A DNA stretch of 63,362 bases. Origin: a virus. The translations under genes and the position numbers were made by a program. The notes under the pieces are model-generated. The model saw only the letters and a program-made list of their open reading frames with translations, did no database searches and was not told where the DNA came from. This document shows, piece by piece, positions 56,485-63,362 of the stretch. Location of the stretch: the IMG/VR virus record IMGVR_UViG_3300025030_000103, positions 1 through 63,362 of that record; one strand, written 5' to 3'. Every line of letters starts with the position of its first letter. The first letter of the stretch is position 1.

Positions 56485-57942
56485 ATGACCATCCGCCCCC
56501 TTCCCATAGGCAAGGGCGTCACGCTTGACGTTGACGATACCACGGCCAAAGACGGCAGCGCCATATCCTTCATCAACGGCTATCTTGATCGCGGCGGGGC
56601 TTTCCGCACTGTGCCGGGGCATGAACTGTACGCAGATACCGGTGAAGGTGGGGCGAAGACGTGGGCTTTTTTCTGCACGAATCACACTCGGCTGTTCGTG
56701 GTAGCCGCTGGCAGGATCTGGCAGCAGACTGCACCCGATGCCGCACTGGAGGAGATAACTGGCGCTACGTTTGACGCTGATGCGATACCAACTTTTGCGG
56801 AGAATGGCGATAACGTGTTCTTTGCCGCTAACTCTAAGATACACAAGATTACCGGCCTCACGGCAGCAGATTTAGGTGCGACTTCCCCTGTGAACGTGAC
56901 AAGCCTAGCGTATATCGGCGGGTATCTCATGGCAAAGGGTGACGATGCTTTGGGCGCGGTTGCCGGTGACACGCACTACAGCGATGACAAAGACAACAGC
57001 TACGCTACGTGGGAGGTCTACAACAACGAGTCCCGGCCCGACGCCTTGCAAGCCTTGATCGTCGCGTATGAGCAGATTTACAACATCGGCGCTCAGACGG
57101 TAGAGGTGTCATACATCGATGGCACTGTCCCGTTTTCAGTCAACAAGAATGCAAGCCAGCAGTTTGGTACTCCCGCCGCTGGTTCATGTGCGTTTGACGG
57201 TGAAAACATCTATTACATTTCGGTTGTGGCCGGTGCGCGTAAGGTTGTGCAGCTCAAGGGTGGCGGATCTCCCCAAATTGTTTCCTTCCCGGTGGACATC
57301 CCGATAGAGGCGTTTGAGCGGGTAGACGATGCTTTCGGCTTCATCATGGCCTTTCGGGGGCAGAACGGCTATGCAATCACTTTCCCGACCACTAACGCCG
57401 TGGTGGATGAACAGTTTTACGAGACGATCACCCTTTTCTACCATCTGCAAACCAAAGCCTGGATCATCCTTGGCAAATGGGATGCAACCAATGGCGTTTA
57501 TGGCGCATACCGTGGCAATTCCTTTACCTACGCTGAGCCGTGGGGTTTGCGGCTGATTGGTGGGCGTGACGGCAAGATTTACAAACTGGTAGAGCCGAGC
57601 GAGACGGCAGAAGAGCCCGTATTCGTCCACAGGTGGCGCGACAACGGCAAGAAGGAGTGGAAGCCGGGGCGCACTATCAACTTAGGGCTAACAGGGCAGT
57701 ACGGTACGTTTCCGGTCACTAGGCAGAACGGTCTATACCGCAGCCGCCAAAGCGAGTTCATTTACTCCGACCTTTCCGACGCTGGCGAGATATTCCGCGC
57801 AGCAGTGAGGACAGGACATATCACATGGGGCGCTGTCCACCGGCAGAAGCGGTGCAACTGCTACCGCTATGACGTGCGGAGAGGTAAGGCGGGATTCGTG
57901 CTAAACGGCGTGACTGAAGAATTTGAGGGGCAGAGCAACTAG
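56485..57942 (+). CDS. Packaged-DNA stabilisation / tail nozzle protein, P22 gp10-like
   Basis: The ATG at 56485 is used in the longer open frame. The 485-residue protein begins MTIRPLPIGKGVTLDVDDT and has repeated beta blades with YYISVVAGARKVVQLKGGG and QNGYAITFPTTNAVVDEQFY, as in P22 gp10-type proteins that seal the tail channel. It directly follows the gp4-like adaptor. Confidence 0.85.
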   Translation: MTIRPLPIGKGVTLDVDDTTAKDGSAISFINGYLDRGGAFRTVPGHELYADTGEGGAKTWAFFCTNHTRLFVVAAGRIWQQTAPDAALEEITGATFDADAIPTFAENGDNVFFAANSKIHKITGLTAADLGATSPVNVTSLAYIGGYLMAKGDDALGAVAGDTHYSDDKDNSYATWEVYNNESRPDALQALIVAYEQIYNIGAQTVEVSYIDGTVPFSVNKNASQQFGTPAAGSCAFDGENIYYISVVAGARKVVQLKGGGSPQIVSFPVDIPIEAFERVDDAFGFIMAFRGQNGYAITFPTTNAVVDEQFYETITLFYHLQTKAWIILGKWDATNGVYGAYRGNSFTYAEPWGLRLIGGRDGKIYKLVEPSETAEEPVFVHRWRDNGKKEWKPGRTINLGLTGQYGTFPVTRQNGLYRSRQSEFIYSDLSDAGEIFRAAVRTGHITWGAVHRQKRCNCYRYDVRRGKAGFVLNGVTEEFEGQSN

Positions 57943-57952
57943 GGAGGCAGTC

Positions 57953-58120
57953 ATGGGACAGGAAGTAATTGCAGACAAGATAATTGACATGCTTATTGGA
58001 GAAGGGATGACCATTGACGGTGCAGCGGCGTTTTTGCGGGAATTGGCTGGCAAGATAATAGCCCCCGTCCACGCGGAGATGGATGCAATGGTTGCAAAGC
58101 CCTTGACCAAAGAGGCGTAA
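57953..58120 (+). CDS. Small helical protein (55 aa)
   Basis: AGGGAGG precedes the ATG at 57953. The protein is entirely helical with a hydrophobic face. It lies between nozzle and fibre genes and its role is unknown. Confidence 0.65.
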   Translation: MGQEVIADKIIDMLIGEGMTIDGAAAFLRELAGKIIAPVHAEMDAMVAKPLTKEA

Positions 58121-59119
58121 ATGGCTGGAGAGAACCCCCAAACTACGCTGCCGCCCGTACCCAGAGAGCCGTTAATCGACTCACGCGGCGGCATGTCTTC
58201 TCAGTGGGAACGGTGGCTGCAACAGGTGCAGAGGGTGCTGTCTTTTTCAGGTGGCATAGCATGGGGGATCATCAACAAAGGCAGTTCAAAACTGTCGGAC
58301 ATAGAAAACCGCACCCATGCCATGTTGCAAAGTATCCTCGGATGGAGTTCCGGCACCGATACCACTCAGAACAAGCACATTTCCAACGCCGATGGAAAGG
58401 TTTGGCAGGATCACGTCGAAATTACCAATGGCAACCCACACGGCACCGACCATGCCATGTTGGACGGTCTTGAGGATGACGACCACACTCAATATCTGTT
58501 ATTGGCCGGGAGGGCAGGTCAGAGGGCTGTAACACCACTGATTCTTGGCACGGAAACTGACAACACAACTTTTGAAGCAGACGGGACTGCTGTTTTCAAC
58601 GGTGCGGCTACGGTCTGGAAAGACGTGATGTTTCCGATGGCCCCGCCAAAAACCACCGGAGCGGGGAATCCCACGCTTGTCACATACAACGGCAACCTTC
58701 GGGGCTACGCCTTTGCTGTTAACGATGTCCACGATTTCGACCCTCAAGAGCAGGAGCACGATTCGAAGGTAGGGTCTACAGCGACATTCCACATCCACTG
58801 GCTAAGTAGAAGCAATGACGCTTCAGATAGAACGGTTGGATGGGAATTGGAATACGATGTCGAGCCTGGAAGCGGGGCGCTTCCTGCAACCGTCACAGCA
58901 AGCATTGAGGCGGTCATTCCGGCAAACAGCGATGTTAACACGGTTCAGCGGACGGACATAACCACATTTACCGTTGTAGCCATTGCGCGGCTTGTAGGGG
59001 CAAGGATCAAGCGCGTAGCAAGCACCGGCACGGCCCCCTCCGTTGACCCCGTTTTAAGGGCTTTGCACTTTCACTATGAGCTGGATACTGTGGGCAGCAG
59101 ACAGATATTGACCAAATAG
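58121..59119 (+). CDS. Tail fibre or spike-base protein (332 aa)
   Basis: The N-terminus is helical and basic; the middle contains GWSSGTDTTQNKHISNADGK and DDDHTQYLLLAGRAGQ, a motif common in phage tail fibres. The C-terminus is beta-rich and contains HFHYELDTVGSRQILTK. It starts directly after the preceding stop and probably forms the receptor-contact part. Confidence 0.7.
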   Translation: MAGENPQTTLPPVPREPLIDSRGGMSSQWERWLQQVQRVLSFSGGIAWGIINKGSSKLSDIENRTHAMLQSILGWSSGTDTTQNKHISNADGKVWQDHVEITNGNPHGTDHAMLDGLEDDDHTQYLLLAGRAGQRAVTPLILGTETDNTTFEADGTAVFNGAATVWKDVMFPMAPPKTTGAGNPTLVTYNGNLRGYAFAVNDVHDFDPQEQEHDSKVGSTATFHIHWLSRSNDASDRTVGWELEYDVEPGSGALPATVTASIEAVIPANSDVNTVQRTDITTFTVVAIARLVGARIKRVASTGTAPSVDPVLRALHFHYELDTVGSRQILTK

Positions 59120-59128
59120 AGGTGACAC

Positions 59129-59932
59129 ATGGGGCTTTTTGACGCGATTGACAGTTTTCTAGGGCTGTCCGGTAAAGACGATGCGCTGGAGCAAAACCAG
59201 AACGCAATTGATGCTCAAAAGGAAATGGCCGGTGCGTCTAACCAGACCATCCGGGACATGTACAGCACAGGTCGGCAAGACCAGATGCCGTTCATTACCC
59301 CCTCGCTCTCGGCTCTGCCTATGTACCAGTCTGCTATCCTGGGCGGGCCGGTCGAGTATTCCGACCCTCGCTATCAGCGAATTACATCTTTTGATCCCGA
59401 CTACGCCGCCGCTATGTCGAGCGTGTACGGTGACAGGCCAGCCCAAAGCGGGAGCGTGTTTGCCAATCTGCGGAACCCTTCTGCACAAGGGACGCGGCCA
59501 ACGCTACAACTGTACCGCGCCCCTGATGGATCGTACACTGACAAGCCGCCGCAGATGACCGCGCAATTCAACCTGCAAGAAGATCCCGGTTTTCAGTGGC
59601 GGAACAAGCAGCTTGATAGGTCGTTGCGTTCTCTCGGCAGAAACAACAGCACCTACGGGATGCAGGCAAAAGCCGACTTCGCCGGGAACGAGTATGACAG
59701 AGGCGTCAATCGCCTCGCCACTCTCGCAGGCTTTGGCAGCGGTACTAACAGCAACGTTGCGGCATCCGGTAATAACGCGGCGGGCCAGATTGCAGGGGTC
59801 AACACCAACGCAGCAAACTCCCTTGGCAACCTGTACACGGCAAGGGGCGGTCTGTATACCGACTATTCGCCACTGGCAATAGGGCTGGGCGCGGCATCGG
59901 CTGGCGCAGCTTATGGGGGGACGCCTAGATGA
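59129..59932 (+). CDS. Ejection protein (267 aa)
   Basis: The protein begins MGLFDAIDSFLGLSGKDDAL and has a helical middle and an Ala/Gly-rich C-terminus that could insert into a membrane. It is the first of three large genes after the fibre, where podoviruses place ejection proteins. Confidence 0.7.
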   Translation: MGLFDAIDSFLGLSGKDDALEQNQNAIDAQKEMAGASNQTIRDMYSTGRQDQMPFITPSLSALPMYQSAILGGPVEYSDPRYQRITSFDPDYAAAMSSVYGDRPAQSGSVFANLRNPSAQGTRPTLQLYRAPDGSYTDKPPQMTAQFNLQEDPGFQWRNKQLDRSLRSLGRNNSTYGMQAKADFAGNEYDRGVNRLATLAGFGSGTNSNVAASGNNAAGQIAGVNTNAANSLGNLYTARGGLYTDYSPLAIGLGAASAGAAYGGTPR

Positions 59933-61374
59933 CAGCACTAGACAGAGGATTTGACCGTCTTGCTAACATTCTTATGCAAAATCGGCAAATGCAAGCGCAA
60001 GCGCAGCAGCAGGAGCGGGGCAACCGCCTTGCCGATCTGCAATACAAGCAGCTTCAGCGCGAGGACGACTACCAGACCGGTTTGCAGGGGGCAATGTCTA
60101 ACCCCAAGGGGCCGGTGTCCACCACAAGCGTGATTCCTGAAAGCCCGCGTCTCGGTCTGTCCATGTTGGCGGGACAAGCGCAGCCCCAGCAGTTTCAATT
60201 GGCGCAGGTTCAATCTTCCCCCATAGTGGCCGCTTACCGTGACGGCAGGGTGCAGACCACGACCACACCGGGACAGACCCGAGCGCAGGCGGGGGCGGAA
60301 TATGCGCTATCGCAGGGCAGGATTGATGATGCTGTCAAAATGTTCAGCGTCGATGATGCTGTAGCACAGCTCCAGGCCAAGGGAGATTTGCAAGGGTATT
60401 ACAAGGCAAAGCAGGAACTCGACCAAGGGAAGCAGTTTTTTGAAACCGTCAAGCCCTACACAAAAAACCCCGCCGCCATGAAGCAGCTTTGGCCGCAGAT
60501 ACAGCGCATGTTCCCCAACCAGACGGCGGGGATCAATCCAGAGGACATTCAAGACCGTGAAGGGGCGACCTTCATGCCGCTTGAGGTTAACGGGCAGATC
60601 ATCCCCAACCGCGCCGTATACCACGACGCAGACGGCAGCATTAAGATTGTGGACACCACGCCAAAGGAACAGCCCGAAACGTGGGGCACGCCAGAACTCA
60701 TGACCGTGGGCGGGAAAAAGGCGATGGTGCAGAAAAGCAGCCGGGGGCAGGTTAGGCCGGTGTTGCAGGATAACAGCACGACCGTCAAAGTGACCACAGG
60801 GGAGAAGAAGGAGCGGGACTTGCCAACCGGCATACAGGACAAGCTTTCGCAAAAACTGGAAATCTACAATGATTGGTCAACCCTCAAAACCGGCTTCAAG
60901 CCTGAGTATATGCCAAAGACGGCGTTTAAGAATATCGGGGAGTTTCAGATCAACCTCAACAAGATTTTTGGCAACAATCAGGCGGCTGTTGATTGGTGGA
61001 CACAGTACTTTGACGCCCGCAACATCATCCTCAAAGAGCGGTCTGGCGCGGCAGTTATGGAGCCAGAGTTCAAGCGGTTTGAGCAGGGGACTATTGCGGC
61101 CAACACCAACCCGCAATCCGTCATCAACTACCTTGACCGCAGCGAGAAAAAGTACAAGCAGCATGTGGACTCTTACCTTGAAGCCAATAGAAAGAACCAC
61201 CCCGAAGCTGTGAGCGCGTTTGAAACCGCATACGGTTATACACCAACAAAGGCTAAGGCGTCTCCCCCTCCTGCCTCACCATCTGGCCCTAAACCCGGCT
61301 CAGTGGTTGATGGTTACAGGTTTAAAGGTGGCAACCCAGCCGATAAAGCCAACTGGATGAAGGTGAAACGCTAA
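59929..61374 (+). CDS. Ejection protein (481 aa)
   Basis: A Gln-rich coiled-coil N-terminus (MTALDRGFDRLANILMQNRQ) is followed by a helical, Lys/Glu-rich body and a short C-terminal domain with PGSVVDGYRFKGGNPADKANW. It overlaps the stop of its neighbour by an ATGA and is probably injected with DNA. Confidence 0.7.
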   Translation: MTALDRGFDRLANILMQNRQMQAQAQQQERGNRLADLQYKQLQREDDYQTGLQGAMSNPKGPVSTTSVIPESPRLGLSMLAGQAQPQQFQLAQVQSSPIVAAYRDGRVQTTTTPGQTRAQAGAEYALSQGRIDDAVKMFSVDDAVAQLQAKGDLQGYYKAKQELDQGKQFFETVKPYTKNPAAMKQLWPQIQRMFPNQTAGINPEDIQDREGATFMPLEVNGQIIPNRAVYHDADGSIKIVDTTPKEQPETWGTPELMTVGGKKAMVQKSSRGQVRPVLQDNSTTVKVTTGEKKERDLPTGIQDKLSQKLEIYNDWSTLKTGFKPEYMPKTAFKNIGEFQINLNKIFGNNQAAVDWWTQYFDARNIILKERSGAAVMEPEFKRFEQGTIAANTNPQSVINYLDRSEKKYKQHVDSYLEANRKNHPEAVSAFETAYGYTPTKAKASPPPASPSGPKPGSVVDGYRFKGGNPADKANWMKVKR

Positions 61375-63230
61375 TGGGCGGGCCTTGGGAAAAATACGCT
61401 GACACAGCCCCCAAAAAGCCGTGGGAGGCATACGCGGCAACCGGCACCCCCTCCTACGACAACCGCGTGACCGACAGATCGGAGATAGAGCGCAAGCGGC
61501 GGGAGTTTGTGCAAGGGACAGGGGAACTAGAGACGCGGGTGAAGGATGTAGCCAACCAAGCGTTTAACCCCAACGTGCAGATTCCCGCAGCGGACGGAGT
61601 GGGCGACTTCATGGGCCGCGTTCTGCCGCAGTCGATAACCCAGCTCGGCCCGAAGATGGTTAAGGGCGTCTATGAGGGCATCAAGGGGCAGACAGACCCG
61701 CTTGTAAGGTCGCTGTCCTCTTTGCAGCCGCAGGGCTTGCCGGGGCCACAGATGGAGCGCAACGCGGGGCAGACGGTGCGGGGACTTGCAGAGGCAATGA
61801 CGGCCCCCACCGGCTTGATGGGCGCAGACCGTGCTAAGGAGGCGTGGCTCACCGACCCTGCGGGGAGTGCGCTTGCTGTTGCGCCTACTCTCAAGGCGCT
61901 GGGGAGTGGTGTTAAGGCGCTTCCAAAACCCAAAGGGTCAACTTTGGAAGGTGTTATAGACACCGGCATAAACAAAGGCATACGCCCCGGCATCGAGGGC
62001 AACCGCACGTTTGCGCAGTCCACGCAGTACCACAAGAGAGCACAGCAAGCGGTTAAAACTATCATAGATAACCACGCTCAAGGCGCGTTGAAGTTGACCG
62101 ATGAATTTGGGGAAGTACAGCCGGGGTTACCCAAGAACTTGAGGCAGTTTAGCCAAGCCATTGACCAATCTAAGCGCAACGTCTACGAGCAATATAACCA
62201 AATGGCGGTGCAATCCGGCGAAGCTGGGGCAGTTGTGGATCTTTCCCCCATACCGGCAGAATTGATGACGGTAGCCAACAACCGCGCCTTGCAAAAAGCT
62301 GCTCCAGACGTTGCGGCATATGCCAGAAAACGAGCAGAGGCGTTTAGCGGCGGCAATGCTGTAACGGATGGTGTCACCTCGCGCAGGGCTAACACGTTCA
62401 CGGCTCAGGAGGCCCAAGAAGCGATAGCGATGTACAACCAGAGTTTGGAAGCGTTCAACAAAAACCCCTCTTATGACACAGCTTCTCGCGCTTACATTGA
62501 TTCTTTGGTGGTCAACAACCTACGGAAAGGGCTTGACGCTTCCATAGAGAAAGCCACGGGGCCGGGATACCAAGCGTTGAAAAATCAATACGGCGCACTC
62601 AAGACTATAGAGAAAGATGTTTCTCGCCGCGCCATTGTTGACGCTAGGAAAAACCCAAAGGGGCTGCTTGACTTTTCGGATGTGTTCAGCGGTGGGCAGG
62701 TTGTTAGCGGCCTTATCAGCATGAACCCTGCGACTGTTGGAACCGGCATTGCATCAAAGGTCATTGCCAACTTTTACAAGCGGCTGAACGATCCTAACAA
62801 GATTGTTGGCAAGATGTTCGACCGCGCTGGGAAGATGTACACGCCAAAGCAAAGGGCCGAGATGCAAGCACCTACACCGCAAGCGCCGCAAAGCGTGGTC
62901 AATCCTATGGCCGGTAAGGTTAACACGGGTGGCATCACTCAGCCGGGGCCAGTGGTCAGACGCTCAGACATGGGTGTCAATCAAGGTGGCATTGTACAGC
63001 CGGGGCCAGTGGTTCAGCGCATGGCGGGGATTAACAGTGGGAACCTAGACGCGCCAGCCCGCAACCAGTCTAGCTTTAACTTGCTTAAATCGGCATCGGT
63101 TACTGCTAAACAGCCAGTGTCCACTTGGCGGGAGTTTGTAGGCTCAAAAATGAGCCAATATATGAAAGAAGAAGGGTCACACGGCGCGGCAATGAAACGT
63201 CTTGGTAAAGAATGGAAAGAGCGTAACTGA
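61374..63230 (+). CDS. Ejection / internal virion protein (618 aa)
   Basis: The protein begins with two PWEKYA / PWEAYA repeats, seen at the start of many podovirus internal proteins. The middle has a Gly/Pro-rich hydrophobic part and helices. The C-terminal 120 residues contain two TQPGPVVRR / VQPGPVVQR repeats (encoded around 62925-63025). It is the last complete gene of phage B in the window. Confidence 0.7.
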   Translation: MGGPWEKYADTAPKKPWEAYAATGTPSYDNRVTDRSEIERKRREFVQGTGELETRVKDVANQAFNPNVQIPAADGVGDFMGRVLPQSITQLGPKMVKGVYEGIKGQTDPLVRSLSSLQPQGLPGPQMERNAGQTVRGLAEAMTAPTGLMGADRAKEAWLTDPAGSALAVAPTLKALGSGVKALPKPKGSTLEGVIDTGINKGIRPGIEGNRTFAQSTQYHKRAQQAVKTIIDNHAQGALKLTDEFGEVQPGLPKNLRQFSQAIDQSKRNVYEQYNQMAVQSGEAGAVVDLSPIPAELMTVANNRALQKAAPDVAAYARKRAEAFSGGNAVTDGVTSRRANTFTAQEAQEAIAMYNQSLEAFNKNPSYDTASRAYIDSLVVNNLRKGLDASIEKATGPGYQALKNQYGALKTIEKDVSRRAIVDARKNPKGLLDFSDVFSGGQVVSGLISMNPATVGTGIASKVIANFYKRLNDPNKIVGKMFDRAGKMYTPKQRAEMQAPTPQAPQSVVNPMAGKVNTGGITQPGPVVRRSDMGVNQGGIVQPGPVVQRMAGINSGNLDAPARNQSSFNLLKSASVTAKQPVSTWREFVGSKMSQYMKEEGSHGAAMKRLGKEWKERN

Positions 63231-63305
63231 CATAGGGCAAGTCTGTCATTGAATAACTGCGTATTTTAATGTATTTTGCACCCCAACCCAGAAAGGAGAC
63301 ATACC

Positions 63306-63362
63306 ATGATGAAGATGCCGAAGGGAAAGCCGATCAAAGGAAAGCCGCCTGTTAAAAAGGGT
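63306..63362 (+). CDS. Lys/Pro/Gly mini-protein, truncated at contig end
   Basis: GAAAGGAG precedes the ATG. The first 19 residues (MMKMPKGKPIKGKPPVKKG) are very basic and resemble the 28-residue peptide at 15878-15964 of phage A, and both follow the ejection or lysis genes. The end is outside the window. Confidence 0.55.
   Translation, partial: MMKMPKGKPIKGKPPVKKG

Noticed and set aside
1-63362. Temperate phage or integrated prophage
   Set aside because: No integrase, clear CI-type repressor, attachment site or host gene was found; a lytic lifestyle is not proven either.

Overview
The window looks like a metagenomic contig that joins two short-tailed (podovirus-like) phages. Bases 1-127 are repeated exactly at 45721-45847. 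The repeat starts at the first base of the contig and the two copies then diverge. The simplest reading is that bases 1-45720 form one complete, circularly closed phage genome (phage A, about 45.7 kb), and that the assembly left this circle through a sequence shared with a second phage (phage B, 45848-63362, incomplete). Two of every head gene support this: terminase subunits, portal, scaffold, capsid protein, adaptor and nozzle. The host is a Gram-negative bacterium, judging from the Sec signal peptides and a small membrane endolysin cassette. A Geobacter/Desulfuromonadota-type host is only a guess from general style.

Phage A has a moderate-to-low GC core. Rightward genes run from about 40.1 kb through the closing point to 15.8 kb. 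They encode a DNA ligase, a Cas4/RecB-like nuclease, a Sak4-like recombinase ATPase with an SSB-like partner, a ParB-like/methyltransferase fusion, a uracil-glycosylase-like/DNA polymerase A fusion, a DUF3987-like ATPase, a dATP/dGTP pyrophosphohydrolase and a long series of very small cysteine-rich proteins. Leftward late genes run from 39.5 kb down to 15.9 kb: TerS, TerL, holin-like protein, fibre, tailspike, portal, scaffold, capsid, adaptor, nozzle, ejection proteins, a 2173-residue polyvalent protein with peptidase-like and ADP-ribosyltransferase-like parts, endolysin, spanin- and holin-like proteins and a 28-residue basic peptide. The two arms converge on a bidirectional terminator at 15830-15866 and diverge around 39.5-40.1 kb. 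A gene-free stretch of about 1.2 kb (41682-42871) holds iteron-like inverted arms around an AT-rich core and many hairpins, and is the best origin or large-RNA candidate.

The most striking feature of phage A is a family of at least 23 copies of one 28-bp interrupted palindrome, spread from 1233 to 44639 and not seen in phage B. Most copies lie between genes just ahead of a ribosome binding site. Five lie in frame inside genes, some at protein domain borders. Its layout suggests a DNA-bound regulatory or structural site family (stoperator-like), possibly spread by copying as Rickettsia palindromic elements are.

Phage B is GC-richer and entirely rightward. A block of small early genes (45.8-48.6 kb) related to the 44.65-45.72 and 0-0.8 kb accessory block of phage A is followed by HNH nuclease-like, DUF3307-like, TerS, TerL, P22-like portal, scaffold, SU10-like capsid, a secreted protein, gp4-like adaptor, gp10-like stabilisation protein, a fibre and three ejection proteins. 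The contig ends in a small basic peptide gene resembling the one of phage A. No integrase, tRNA, CRISPR array or phage RNA polymerase was recognised.
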